NCBI RefSeq assembly: GCF_050279675.1
Contig: NZ_JBNNUK010000019.1
Location: forward strand, 5,075-69,074
DNA from: Viridibacillus sp050279675
GTDB lineage: Bacteria; Bacillota; Bacilli; Bacillales_A; Planococcaceae
Direction: 5' to 3'
Length of the DNA stretch: 64,000 nucleotides
Numbering within the stretch: the first letter of the stretch is position 1; the number at the start of each line of letters is the position of its first letter. This document shows, one piece after another, positions 35,484 to 44,347 of this stretch. The notes under the pieces were generated by a model. The model saw only the letters and a program-made list of their open reading frames with translations. It made no database searches and had not been told where the DNA came from. Both the position numbers and the translations under genes were made by a program.

Positions 35484-35843
35484 TTACACCAAAATAATTA
35501 CAATAAAGATTAAAGAGAAAATAACTGAACTGCTTAGAATAAATATCAATTGTAATCTTGAAAATATTCTCAAAGTACTTCGGTTTTTAATTTTTCCAAT
35601 TGTCTTTGCAACTTTTATATTCATTGGAATAAAGAATATCGTGAATAGCACACTAATTAGTAATAATACAAGTATAATTGAAATAAAGGGTGGTATATTT
35701 ATTTCCCAAAGAAAAATTCCTACAACAAATACTGGAACCCCCATCCACAACCCAAATGTAAAGAATAATAACACAATTGCAATTACCAGTAACATAAAAT
35801 CTTTCTTTAGAAAGTCACGATATGCTTTGCTGTATATGCTCAT
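35484..35843 (-). CDS. Hypothetical membrane protein
   Basis: A 119-aa protein with about three or four transmembrane helices (FMLLVIAIVLLFFTFGLWMG, PPFISIILVLLLISVLFTIF, LIFILSSSVIFSLIFIVIIL). The start at MSIYSKAYRDFLKKD follows GTAGGGGGATTAG; the longer open frame upstream merely runs through the phosphatase gene in another frame. It begins 50 bases after that gene ends and may be co-transcribed. No family recognised. Confidence 0.6.
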   Translation of the reverse strand: MSIYSKAYRDFLKKDFMLLVIAIVLLFFTFGLWMGVPVFVVGIFLWEINIPPFISIILVLLLISVLFTIFFIPMNIKVAKTIGKIKNRSTLRIFSRLQLIFILSSSVIFSLIFIVIILV

Positions 35844-35892
35844 ATCTAATCCCCCTACTCCTAAAAATCCCTTACTTTTATCGGATTGTGCT

Positions 35893-36468
35893 TTAACAAA
35901 TAACTGAAAACCATCCTGTTTCTTTTGGGAAATCATTTCGAGTAAGCCTTTGCCCAGAAAGCATTTGTCGATAAGAAGTGATCGTACCATCGTGTGACAC
36001 TATATAAATTTTTTCTTTATGTAACTTTTTACATTCACCAATAAACTTTTCTGCAAGGTTTGTGAATTGATGTTCTGTTAAGGTATTAATACCATTCGAC
36101 CAGAGTTCAATTGATGCCTTGCTATCTATTTCAAAAGTTGGGTAATCATGTTCAATAATTTCTAAATTAATTATCTTATCACAAGGCAATGTATTCATAC
36201 TTGAGTGAATGGGAAAAATCCTTGGAGCTACTAATGGGCTTACAATCTTGCGACAATATTTATTTTCGTTCCAAATAAATACAGTTTCAAGCGTTCTTCT
36301 AAGTGGACTAATAATGATTACATCATCATCTGATAGCGGAAATTGATTTCTTAAAAACAATGCCTGTTCTACCCCTGTAGAAGTTAATGCTGGGTCTTCT
36401 ATTTGCAGACTTTTAGGTACATCCAAAGTATGTACACCTTGGCCGTGACGAATAAATACCAACTCCAT
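35893..36468 (-). CDS. Histidine phosphatase family protein
   Basis: A 191-aa protein of the phosphoglycerate mutase-like superfamily. FIRHGQGVH (residues 5-13) supplies the phospho-accepting His, ISPLRRTLET (about 53-62) the conserved Arg, and IVSHDGTITSYRQ (about 155-167) the second His. The acidic residue EIIEHDYPTFE near 105 fits the proton donor. The substrate is unknown; short members act on sugar or cofactor phosphates. TAGGAGGAGTTAA precedes the ATG. Confidence 0.88.
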   Translation of the reverse strand: MELVFIRHGQGVHTLDVPKSLQIEDPALTSTGVEQALFLRNQFPLSDDDVIIISPLRRTLETVFIWNENKYCRKIVSPLVAPRIFPIHSSMNTLPCDKIINLEIIEHDYPTFEIDSKASIELWSNGINTLTEHQFTNLAEKFIGECKKLHKEKIYIVSHDGTITSYRQMLSGQRLTRNDFPKETGWFSVIC

Positions 36469-36763
36469 TTAACTCCTCCTATGCTATTATTTACACTTTT
36501 TATCAATCCATTGATTTTACAACTCCGAAAACTTTATTATCCAATTATACCAAAATAATAATAAGAATAGTATAAATCATCTATTCTCTACTTTATCTCA
36601 TCTCTAGGTGTACCTTAGTGTTTTTAAAAGTACTATTTAATAATAGAAAAAAAGTAACATTGTTATGAGGCTTTTTTCTAGAATGGTTTTGGAGTATTTG
36701 CTTAGCCAATTAAGACTTATTCTTCTAATAAATATTCTCTTCAATTTCTAACAAAAAGCGATT

Positions 36764-37390
36764 TTAAAAAGTCTTATGACCCTTAACACAAAGCCATTTA
36801 GCATTATTCTGCTCATAAAACTTTATTGAATTGAACCCCGTTCTAATAAACAATTGTTCCAATTCTTCTTTCGTTTTAAAATTTTTCATATGATAATTTA
36901 TTTTGTATAGTTCTGCAATAATTAGAAAGTGCCCATCTTTATTCAAAACTCTAAATGCCTCTTTCACTCCATTTTCTAAATCTGGCCAGAAGTAATGTGT
37001 TTGAAAAGCTGTTATTATATCAAATGTATTATTTGGAAATGGTATGTCAGTAACACTTCCTTGGAGGATATTTACTTTACCCTTTTCCACATCTTGTTTA
37101 TTTGCTCTAATTGAATCTTTTACTGCTTGTTCGGAATAGTCTATACCGACAATTTTTCCAAACGTATTCCGCTTAGACAATAATTGTATTGTTTTCCCCC
37201 CTCCACATCCTATGTCCAATATTACTGCTGATTCTTTTACTTTTACCTTTTCTAACGCCCATTGGTTCATGCTGGTGTGTGCAGAATTCATAATTCTCAA
37301 CATAATTGAGCCTATGATTCCTTTTGGATTCTTAGCTTGTTCTATCAATTGGTCTAGTAGGTTCAATTCCATCCTCCATTTTCTCTTCAT
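36764..37390 (-). CDS. Class I SAM-dependent methyltransferase
   Basis: A 208-aa cytoplasmic enzyme. VILDIGCGGGKTIQLL (about residues 55-70) is motif I, IVGIDYS motif II, NNTFDIITAFQTHYFWPDL motif III/IV, and EAFRVLNKDGHFLIIAELY (about 142-160) the post-motif region of UbiE/YcgJ-type methyltransferases. The substrate is unknown. The start is uncertain: ATG at 37390 has no site, while GGAGG lies six bases before an in-frame TTG eight codons later. Confidence 0.88.
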   Translation of the reverse strand: MKRKWRMELNLLDQLIEQAKNPKGIIGSIMLRIMNSAHTSMNQWALEKVKVKESAVILDIGCGGGKTIQLLSKRNTFGKIVGIDYSEQAVKDSIRANKQDVEKGKVNILQGSVTDIPFPNNTFDIITAFQTHYFWPDLENGVKEAFRVLNKDGHFLIIAELYKINYHMKNFKTKEELEQLFIRTGFNSIKFYEQNNAKWLCVKGHKTF

Positions 37391-37510
37391 TTAAGAAAGA
37401 ATATTCACTACAAATCGCCCTTACTTGTAAATTCATTATTATTTATATTTGAGTAATTTTTATTTCTAATTTTCAACCCAAAAACATTTTAACATATTTT
37501 ACCTGATAAT

Positions 37511-37545
37511 AAAGAAACAGTGGATTCCTATTAGAAACCCACTGC
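37511..37545 (-). terminator. Terminator of the ribosomal-protection GTPase gene
   Basis: On the minus strand CAGTGG and CCACTG close a stem (inner GTTTC/GGAAT partly paired) followed by TTTCTTTATT, 40 bases after the stop codon. Confidence 0.7.
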
Positions 37546-37583
37546 TTTTATATTTCTTCATTTAAAGAGTACCCCTTAATATT

Positions 37584-39524
37584 CTACAAACAATGCATCG
37601 CAGCCTTGGCTTCTTCCCAAGGGACAGAATAGCCCTTCCCTTTGGCACAGAAAATTGAAGTGGACGTATACTCTGGATCTGCATTCTTATCATAACCAAT
37701 TTCTTCAATCACTTGTTCAGTATTATGGCATTGATCATAGCCAGCAAAGTTAAGTGTAAGTGCACCTTTACCGTTTGTGAAAGCAGCAAAGCTTGTGCTG
37801 TAGTTCATAAAAGTGGCAACCGGAACGCGTCCTTTTATGACAACCTTGTCCCCTATGTTTTCAGGTGGATTAAAACGTCCGTGAGCTTGTTGAACATCAG
37901 ACATTACACGTCCTATATGATCCATATCTACTTTAATCTTAAAATCATAATACGGTTCAAGTAGAATATTCTCAGCTTGTTCCAGACCTTGTCGTAATGC
38001 CCTATGGGTGGCTTCTCTGAAATCACCACCAGATGTATGCTCGTTACTTCCACGCCCTGTTAGTAGGGTTATTAACACGTCTGTAACTGCAGAACCTGTT
38101 AGTAAGCCGTGATGGTTTCTTTCAACTACATGTTGATGGATTAAATTTTGATTGCCGACAGATAAATGATCTGCATGACATTTATTCTCAAATGTAACAC
38201 CTGAACCTCGTTCAGTTGGTTCGATTTGTAGATGCACCTCTGCATAATGTCGTAGCGGCTCGAAATGTCCATACCCAGTTACAGTTGCCCTAATCGTTTC
38301 TTTATACAAAATCTTCGGTTCACCAAATGACACTTTATATGAAAAACGCTCTCTAACAATCTGTTCTAGCACTTCAAGTTGAATAACCCCCATTACATGA
38401 ACATGAATTTCTTGAAAATGCTCGTCCCAAAAGACATGGAGAGATGGATCTTCTGCATCCAAAATCTTAAAACAACGAAACATTTCCTTCACATGAATAT
38501 TAGTGTCGAAAATGACTTTCGATTTTAATGTAGGAATGAGCTCAAAAACTGCTTTCTCTCTGAGCACGCCAAGACCTTCTCCTATTTCTACACCACTTAA
38601 GCCAGTGACCGCGAAAAGTTCACCAGCTCGAACTTCATTGACTGTTGTAAATTTATTGCCATTGTACAAACGGATTTGCGTGATCTTTTCTGAATTTTCT
38701 CCGTATTTCACTTCATCCCTTACTTGCAAAGAACCACTAAAACATTTCATAAACGTCACGCGCTGATCATTATCATCATGACGTATTTTATAAACCCGTG
38801 CAGCAAAATCACTGTCTTTCCTATAAGAAGTCACCGTAAGTTGGTCTAATTTTAAGAAGAATTCCAACACACCGATATCCTTTAATGCCGAACCACTTGC
38901 TGAAGGGAAGATTTCTCCAGATGCAATCAGTTTTTTGAATGCTTCAAGCCATTTCACTATATCATAACCTGACTCCATATACTGTTCCAGAAGCTCTTCA
39001 TCCCGCTCTGCAATAAATTCAATGAGCTCCTCTTGCATTTGTCCATCTTGGAAAGCAGTTGTTATATCACAAACATTTTTTGTAAGATTCGATCGAATCT
39101 CATTTAATACTGCTTCCGTATTGACACCCTCTCTATCTGTTTTATTTAAAAAGAAAAAGGTAGGGATATTGTGTTTACGTAATAATTGCCATACCGTTTC
39201 CGAATGGCCTTCTACACCATCAATTGCACTAATTATTAAAATGGCATAATCCATCACTTGAATAGCGCGCTCCATTTCAGGTGAAAAATCGACATGTCCA
39301 GGTGTGTCAATAATTGTATAAGTGTGGTCGTTGTATGTAATAATGCCTTGCTCAGCAAAAACAGTAATACCACGCTCTCGCTCGATGGCATGATTGTCTA
39401 AAAAGGCATCCTTGTGATCAACCCGCCCCCTCTGGCGGATACTATTCGTATGAAAAAGTAGCTGCTCGGAAAATGTCGTTTTACCAGCATCTACATGGGC
39501 AAGTATCCCTATTGTTTTATACAT
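37584..39524 (-). CDS. Tet(M)-like ribosomal protection GTPase
   Basis: A 646-aa elongation-factor-G-like GTPase. P-loop AHVDAGKT (9-16), switch I ERERGIT (48-54), DTPGH (73-77) and NKTD (127-130) are intact. Domains II to V follow, ending YSVPWEEAKAAMHC, as in TetM/TetO/OtrA-type ribosomal protection proteins rather than in EF-G. Known members remove tetracycline from the 30S subunit using GTP. This copy is AT-rich like its surroundings and has no transposon genes beside it, so it looks chromosomal and old. Whether it confers resistance cannot be told. The ATG at the conserved MYKTIGILAHVDAGKT start has only a weak GAGGAG-type site. Confidence 0.85.
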   Translation of the reverse strand: MYKTIGILAHVDAGKTTFSEQLLFHTNSIRQRGRVDHKDAFLDNHAIERERGITVFAEQGIITYNDHTYTIIDTPGHVDFSPEMERAIQVMDYAILIISAIDGVEGHSETVWQLLRKHNIPTFFFLNKTDREGVNTEAVLNEIRSNLTKNVCDITTAFQDGQMQEELIEFIAERDEELLEQYMESGYDIVKWLEAFKKLIASGEIFPSASGSALKDIGVLEFFLKLDQLTVTSYRKDSDFAARVYKIRHDDNDQRVTFMKCFSGSLQVRDEVKYGENSEKITQIRLYNGNKFTTVNEVRAGELFAVTGLSGVEIGEGLGVLREKAVFELIPTLKSKVIFDTNIHVKEMFRCFKILDAEDPSLHVFWDEHFQEIHVHVMGVIQLEVLEQIVRERFSYKVSFGEPKILYKETIRATVTGYGHFEPLRHYAEVHLQIEPTERGSGVTFENKCHADHLSVGNQNLIHQHVVERNHHGLLTGSAVTDVLITLLTGRGSNEHTSGGDFREATHRALRQGLEQAENILLEPYYDFKIKVDMDHIGRVMSDVQQAHGRFNPPENIGDKVVIKGRVPVATFMNYSTSFAAFTNGKGALTLNFAGYDQCHNTEQVIEEIGYDKNADPEYTSTSIFCAKGKGYSVPWEEAKAAMHCL

Positions 39525-39734
39525 ATATGCTCCTCATTTCGTGTAGTACAGATGACTATATTATAGCATCGAATAGGTAGCTTGAAGCAGATAAGATACG
39601 CTGAAAAATATCGTTGTTTAATAAATCGAAACTTTGCTTGAAGAGCTCAACATGCAATAGCTCATTTTTATTTTGCTATGTTAATTAATGTGAACACGGC
39701 ACTAAAAGTTTTTCTATGCCTTTCACATTGCATA

Positions 39735-39986
39735 CTATAGAACCTTTAATGCAACTTCATAAGAAACTCGACCTTCTTTCCAAGTAGTCAAGATTTCATT
39801 TATCGTTTCCCTTTTTTCTTTTACAACGTCAAAATCTTTAAATGTGGCAATCAATTTATTTTCGTTGTCCCAAACTCGTATTTCGTATTCAATTGGTTCT
39901 TTTTCAAAATTTTATTTTATAGGCTTATTTAGATCCACACCAATAGTATTTTCATGCAACCTTATTCCACTATTTAAAGAATTCAT
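39735..39986 (-). pseudogene. Small hypothetical gene with an in-frame stop
   Basis: An 84-codon frame, MNSLNSGIRLHENTIGVDLN to the natural TAG, is interrupted at codon 25 by TAA (39914-39912). The part after it (KEPIEYEIRVWDNENKLIAT, ETINEILTTWKEGRVSYEVA) is clearly protein-like. No family recognised. The ribosome binding site is weak, so the true start may lie elsewhere. Confidence 0.45.
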
Positions 39987-40133
39987 TCTCAAAATTATAC
40001 TTAATACCCAATTAATATAACAATATTTACCTATATAACGGTTTTTCTTAGGGATTCAATTGTTGCTAGTGTATTATATATAAGGAAATAGATTGAACCA
40101 TTTTATTTAATTCTGAAAGGTGTAGATTTTTTA

Positions 40134-40874
40134 ATGACATATTTAATGGAGCAACAAAATATGAAAGAACTTCGAGTAGAGTTAACTCGTTTTATGATGG
40201 CTTATAAATTTGCATTAGATGAAATCGGGACGAAGGTTCGTATTTTAAGGGAAGAATTCAAGTTAATTCATGAATATAATCCAATAGAACATGTAACTAC
40301 ACGTATAAAATCACCAGAAAGTATTTTGATAAAAATGCGTAAAAAGAATATCCCTACAACATTGGATGGTATCCGTGAAAACATGAAAGATATTGCGGGT
40401 ATTCGAATTACATGCTGTTTTGTTTCTGATATTTATATCATTAGTGAAATGATTCAGGCTCAATCAGACATCGAAGTCATCGAAGTAAAGGATTATATCC
40501 AACAGCCAAAGCCAAATGGCTATCAAAGTCTTCACGTCATTTTGAAAATACCTGTCTTTATGTCGGATCGTGAAGAGCATGTATACGTAGAAATGCAAAT
40601 CCGCACGATTGCTATGGATTTCTGGGCAAGTTTGGAACACAAAATCTATTATAAGTACAATAAACAAGTTCCAGAACGACTAACAAATGAATTAAGAGAA
40701 GCCGCTTTTACTGCAGCTGAACTAGATCGTAAAATGGAACGACTAAATAAAGAAATCAACATCCTAAAAGAAATCGAGGATGATGAAAAAGATAATCTAT
40801 CTATAGAAGACACAGTCTCAACGAAAATGCTTATTCAGATGATGAAAAAGATTGCTATTGATAGACTGAGGTAA
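40134..40874 (+). CDS. Small alarmone synthetase, (p)ppGpp synthase of the YwaC/RelP type
   Basis: A 246-aa cytoplasmic GTP pyrophosphokinase. HNPIEH-like YNPIEHVTTRIKSPESIL (about 49-66), DIAGIRITCCFVSDIY (about 88-103), KPNGYQSLHVIL (about 125-136) and EMQIRTIAMDFWASLEHKIYYK (split over 150-171) are the RelA/SpoT synthetase motifs; VYKFALD-like AYKFALDEIGTKVRIL near the start matches YwaC of B. subtilis more than YjbM. There is no hydrolase domain. It makes ppGpp/pppGpp from GTP/GDP and ATP under cell-envelope or other stress. It has about 35 extra C-terminal residues compared with YwaC. AAAGGTG precedes the ATG by 12 bases. Confidence 0.9.
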   Translation: MTYLMEQQNMKELRVELTRFMMAYKFALDEIGTKVRILREEFKLIHEYNPIEHVTTRIKSPESILIKMRKKNIPTTLDGIRENMKDIAGIRITCCFVSDIYIISEMIQAQSDIEVIEVKDYIQQPKPNGYQSLHVILKIPVFMSDREEHVYVEMQIRTIAMDFWASLEHKIYYKYNKQVPERLTNELREAAFTAAELDRKMERLNKEINILKEIEDDEKDNLSIEDTVSTKMLIQMMKKIAIDRLR

Positions 40875-40884
40875 AAAAAATTAA

Positions 40885-40938
40885 ACAAAAAAGGCGCTGC
40901 CCCCAAAAGTCGGTTTTCATTGACTTTTGGACAGCCCC
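40885..40938 (-). terminator. Terminator of the small membrane protein gene (GGGGCTGTCC type)
   Basis: On the minus strand GGGGCTGTCCAAAAGTC pairs with GACTTTTGGGGGCAGCGCC, followed by TTTTTTG. It also folds on the plus strand after the alarmone synthetase gene but has no T-run there. GGGGCTGTCC terminators recur widely in Firmicutes. Confidence 0.85.
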
Positions 40939-40956
40939 ATAAAAGATAAAACATTA

Positions 40957-41241
40957 TTAAATCAATTGGTGTTTTTTTGTGTTACTGAAAAAGGTTTTGC
41001 TAATAGTATATATAGAAACCATAACAATTGGACTGCCTAACAATAAGTAAGCAAATCCTTCAAATCCTCTTACTACTGTATATCCATATGCAATGAGTAC
41101 TACTCCTAAAGCCAACGATGCCAGCATGTAAATGTTAATTGTTGTTTTAGAATGCCCTTTTTTCTTCAACTTCGATGCTATAACCGTCAGAACTACACCA
41201 ACGATAATGCCAGATAATAAAGGTAAAAACATCATATACAT
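40957..41241 (-). CDS. Small membrane protein (possibly YesK-like)
   Basis: A 94-aa protein with three hydrophobic helices (FLPLLSGIIVGVVLTVIASK, MLASLALGVVLIAYGY, GFAYLLLGSPIVMVSIYTIS) separated by a basic loop KLKKKGHSKTT. The layout resembles the YesK-like family, recalled from general pattern only. GAGGGGGGAATGT precedes the ATG. It is convergent with the alarmone synthetase gene and shares the hairpin between them. Confidence 0.6.
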   Translation of the reverse strand: MYMMFLPLLSGIIVGVVLTVIASKLKKKGHSKTTINIYMLASLALGVVLIAYGYTVVRGFEGFAYLLLGSPIVMVSIYTISKTFFSNTKKHQLI

Positions 41242-41853
41242 TCCCCCCTCTCATTAGAAAATTCCATAAATTAGTTTTTTTAAAAATATTTATCATCTGT
41301 TTCTTATTTTTAATAATAAGCTCCGAAATAATATATTATATGAATCTTTAGAATGCGCTCTCCGTACCAAGACAATCTTCTTTCATCAACATAAATACAG
41401 TTAAATATTATATGTGCTAGAGCTAGTTTATACTTCCACAATGGCCTATTCACAGACAAATGTCTTATCAAGATAATTTCTGCTATTACAGTAACGTATT
41501 TTACGAAATGAAAATTCAATTTACAAAATAATGGATTTCACAAATATTTAAACTCCATAATTAATAACTATTCGGATATATTGCTCATTGATCCAATACC
41601 CTTTATTGTTATATTTCCTTCTGGCGCAATGGTTAATTTTTATTGCTTGTTTCTAACTATACATTTAGAAAATTCATGTTGAGTCTGAACAATTCGTCAG
41701 TTGTATTAATCATACATATATATGGCTTAAACTAGCCTCATTAGTACTTGGACTAGTCACATCTTCTTCTCAATTAACATAAAATATCTCATGTTGTGAA
41801 TAAATATTTAATTACAATTCGTCTCAATAACAAATAACAAACAAATTGATTAA
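41242..41853. other. Gene-free AT-rich stretch
   Basis: No convincing gene in about 600 bases. A 69-codon minus-strand frame at 41310-41519 lacks a ribosome binding site and family resemblance. Confidence 0.35.
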
Positions 41854-41985
41854 TCATATTTCCAAAGCAAATGGTTCGTAGTTCAAGATCGTAAGTGGAG
41901 CAAATAACTGCTTTATATAACCACATTTTATGTAAATATCGTTAATCGAATAAAGCCCTGCTTTTTCGGCTTTTGAATTTATGAA
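41854..41985 (-). pseudogene. C-terminal coding remnant, unidentified
   Basis: After an in-frame TAG, 43 codons encode AEKAGLYSINDIYIKCGYIK and QLFAPLTILNYEPFALEI before a stop. The content is strongly protein-like, and no start codon with a binding site is present. It may be the tail of a deleted gene; I cannot name the family. Confidence 0.35.
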
Positions 41986-42084
41986 CTATATCGAATAGAA
42001 AAGGAAAAATCTTCAGAGATTAATCTGAATACAACTTTTAATTCCTAAGCTTAAATATGTTCAATCCCTTTAAGGAGGATATAG

Positions 42085-42342
42085 ATGGATAATAGACAAA
42101 ATAATCAAAATTATGAATCACCTGAGGTTTTCGCTGCTAAACTTGCATTGATTGGAACTGCAATCTCTACATTAGGTGATGGAATACAGACTGTTGCTGC
42201 TGGAATCGCACTACAACAATTAGAGATTTCAAATAATCAAGGATCTTCAAATCAAGATAACCAATCAAAACAATTAGAGCAACTACAAAAACAAGTTGAG
42301 CAACTAACAAAACAAATATCTAATCTAGAACGAAAAAAATAG
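42085..42342 (+). CDS. Hypothetical small protein with coiled-coil tail
   Basis: An 85-aa protein behind AAGGAGGATATAG. Residues 12-45 form an amphipathic/hydrophobic helix (EVFAAKLALIGTAISTLGDG, IQTVAAGIALQQLE); residues 50-60 are Asn/Gln/Ser-rich; residues 60-85 are a heptad coiled coil (KQLEQLQKQVEQLTKQISNL). The pattern suggests a membrane- or self-associating peptide. No named family recognised. Confidence 0.65.
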   Translation: MDNRQNNQNYESPEVFAAKLALIGTAISTLGDGIQTVAAGIALQQLEISNNQGSSNQDNQSKQLEQLQKQVEQLTKQISNLERKK

Positions 42343-42403
42343 GAATGGTTCTACATTTCTATTGCCAAACATTATTAAACCCTTACTTAAAAAGCACACT
42401 ATC

Positions 42404-42434
42404 AAAGCTCACACGATGTAAGTGAGCTTTTTAT
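42404..42434 (+). terminator. Terminator after the 85-aa protein gene
   Basis: AAAGCTCAC and GTGAGCTTT form a 9-bp stem with a 9-base loop followed by TTATG, about 60 bases past the stop codon. Confidence 0.75.
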
Positions 42435-42537
42435 GTACGATTTCAATACTACTGTTTGCAATTGTCTCAATTAGTCTTTTTGTTCTGATAAATTCAAATC
42501 AATTAACAAGTGCGTTTCCAAAAAAACAAACCACATT

Positions 42538-42612
42538 AGAGGGTCTCATCTGAACCGTACCCCCAATTGTTAGACACAACTAACAATTGGAGGTGTAATT
42601 TTTTTGAGTAAT
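42538..42612 (+). mobile_element. Insertion sequence end remnant (IS3-type)
   Basis: GAGGGTCTCATCTGAACCG, then a perfect 11-bp inverted repeat CCAATTGTTAG/CTAACAATTGG (42563-42590), then GGAGGTG and TTGAGT where a transposase frame would begin, resemble the left end of IS3-family elements as I remember them. The frame stops within a few codons and runs into the tail of a regulator gene, so only the end remains. Confidence 0.5.
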
Positions 42613-42617
42613 ACTAT

Positions 42618-42887
42618 TTACTCCTGATTTCTGATTACTATTACTTCTACCCCCTTCGCTCTTATTACATCAATCTTTTCAGCTCCCATTTCTTCATCAG
42701 TAATGATTAGATCTAATTTCACAACTGGATCCATTCTAGAGAACATATCAATACCAAAATTATAATGCCCCATTAAACAGAAACGTTTTCTAGAAATGTC
42801 ATACAGCGTCTTATGAAAGAAAGAACCCTTGGTGAAGCAGTACTTAACCCTGTTGCTTAAAGTGGAATGAATGCTTAATGGGATGAT
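42618..42887 (-). pseudogene. C-terminal remnant of a DeoR-like regulator
   Basis: Eighty-nine codons open after a TGA and end at a natural stop. TLYDISRKRFCLMGHYNFG, then FSRMDPVVKLDLIITDEEMG and RAKGVEVIVI, resemble the C-terminal sugar-phosphate-sensing domain of DeoR/GlpR proteins (xDLIITD near the end). The DNA-binding half is absent. The IS remnant abuts its 3' end. Confidence 0.5.
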
Positions 42888-43004
42888 AATTCACCTTAGA
42901 ATATTCTATTAAATATCGCATAATTTCATAAAAAAATCGTTCTAGTTGTAGATCCCCCGCAAACCTTACACTTAATTAAGTAGGCCTCTATAAGCTTGAT
43001 AGCG

Positions 43005-43862
43005 TCATTTCGTAGGTACATCTAAAGTTGGATGTGTATTACTCAAATCGTTATAGTGCCACCATTCTGAATTGATTGTTTTGAAGCCAGATTGAGTCAT
43101 GATTGTTGTTAAATAGTTCATATTTTTTTGCGCTGTTTTAGAATTCCCTTGATAGTAACGCCCTGCTTTAGTAGAAAAGGAGTCGAATTTGGTTGGCATT
43201 TTCAGTTCTTTACCTTTAGAATCCACTAATGTCACGTCCACACTGACTCCTTTACTATGATTGGAATCTAACGTAGGATTTGCAACATAGTTATGGTTTT
43301 GAATCTTGTTGTACATTTCCCATTGAACAGATAATGGTCTATAAACGTCCCAGATCTTAATCTTATAGCCTCTTTTATGTGCTAGTTGATTGGCTTTTTT
43401 TAGTTTTACTGCTGTCGATTTTGCCACCAATGCTTTACTGTCTTTTGGGTATAATGCATATCCCATGAAATTATTCTTCGTTGCATATTTTAAGTCAATG
43501 ATAAAACCATCTTTTTCAGATAATTCTACAAGACCGGCTTCCTTATAGTTTGCGGGTGCTGATGTTAGGTATTTACCAGAGACCCATCCTGTTTTACCGT
43601 TAGCACTTACTTTGTACCAACCTTTCGAGTACTTACTCGCGGTCACAAATATCCCTTTTTCAACTGTCATGATTTTTTTGTATTTTGTGCCGATCCCTTT
43701 TCTCATATTCACAGCCGTTGTTGCTTTTAAAGTTTTATTTAGGGACTTTTTAGCTGGTGAGGCTTGAACAGATGCTGTTTGTGACACCCCAGCGATACCA
43801 AGTGTAAACAGTAAACCAAGCACCGAGCTAGCAATAAAGATTTTTTTGATATTCAATTTCAA
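43005..43862 (-). CDS. VanX-type M15 peptidase with SH3 domain
   Basis: A 285-aa secreted protein. Signal peptide to about residue 35 (VLGLLFTLGIAGVSQTASVQ, then A), bacterial SH3 domain at about 40-105 (VNMRKGIGTKYKKIMTV, GWYKVSANGKTGWVSGKYL), and a D-Ala-D-Ala dipeptidase/M15 domain: DVYRPLSVQWEMY, SNHSKGVSVDVTLVD (HxxxxxxD zinc ligands) and SEWWHYN. It should cleave peptidoglycan stems or D-Ala-D-Ala outside the cell. The start is TTG after AAGGAGCTGAAC. No resistance genes lie beside it, so a wall-turnover role is likelier than vancomycin resistance. Confidence 0.9.
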   Translation of the reverse strand: MKLNIKKIFIASSVLGLLFTLGIAGVSQTASVQASPAKKSLNKTLKATTAVNMRKGIGTKYKKIMTVEKGIFVTASKYSKGWYKVSANGKTGWVSGKYLTSAPANYKEAGLVELSEKDGFIIDLKYATKNNFMGYALYPKDSKALVAKSTAVKLKKANQLAHKRGYKIKIWDVYRPLSVQWEMYNKIQNHNYVANPTLDSNHSKGVSVDVTLVDSKGKELKMPTKFDSFSTKAGRYYQGNSKTAQKNMNYLTTIMTQSGFKTINSEWWHYNDLSNTHPTLDVPTK

Positions 43863-43918
43863 GTTCAGCTCCTTATGTACCTTTCAGCTTTGAGTGATTC
43901 GCTATTAATCTATAACCT

Positions 43919-44347
43919 TTATTTAAGCAATACATTGATTGATGAATCATTTGTATTAGCTTTAATATACCAATTAATAGAAAGCATTTGCTCTAAAATA
44001 GGTTGATCTTCTTTCGAAAGATTTAAATCCATTATTCCTGAATCACAAAGCTGAAAGTCTTCCCCTTCTATTTTATGAAAACGGAATTTCAATAAGCTTT
44101 TCAGTCCATTGAATGTTAAAAATTTCACTGAATAACCTTGTGTTATTGCACTTTCAAGAGTATTTTTATCATCTTGATATAAAGCTACTAAATCATCTAA
44201 GTTAAGTGTTGGGTCATTTTTTATCCAGTTTTCCGTTTGTTGTTTTTCTAAGCCCTCAAGAATTTGTTCATTTGAAATGGTGTTATCTCGTAATTTTTCG
44301 ATTGTAAAAGCATTCATCATATTTATTGCTACTACTGACATTGTCAT
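43919..44347 (-). CDS. Hypothetical protein
   Basis: A 142-aa acidic soluble protein: AFTIEKLRDNTISNEQILEG, TLNLDDLVALYQDDKNTLES, SVKFLTFNGLKSLLKFRFHK. No motif recognised. GAGGGTGT lies just before the ATG; the Met two codons later is better spaced. It sits upstream of, and on the same strand as, the peptidase gene, 56 bases away. Confidence 0.6.
   Translation of the reverse strand: MTMSVVAINMMNAFTIEKLRDNTISNEQILEGLEKQQTENWIKNDPTLNLDDLVALYQDDKNTLESAITQGYSVKFLTFNGLKSLLKFRFHKIEGEDFQLCDSGIMDLNLSKEDQPILEQMLSINWYIKANTNDSSINVLLK

Noticed and set aside
41310..41519. 69-codon minus-strand frame
   Set aside because: No ribosome binding site and no recognisable pattern; likely chance in AT-rich DNA.
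43005..43862. Vancomycin resistance (vanX) cluster
   Set aside because: The VanX-type domain is fused to an SH3 domain and a signal peptide, and no ligase, dehydrogenase or two-component genes are nearby, so a cell-wall peptidase is the simpler reading.
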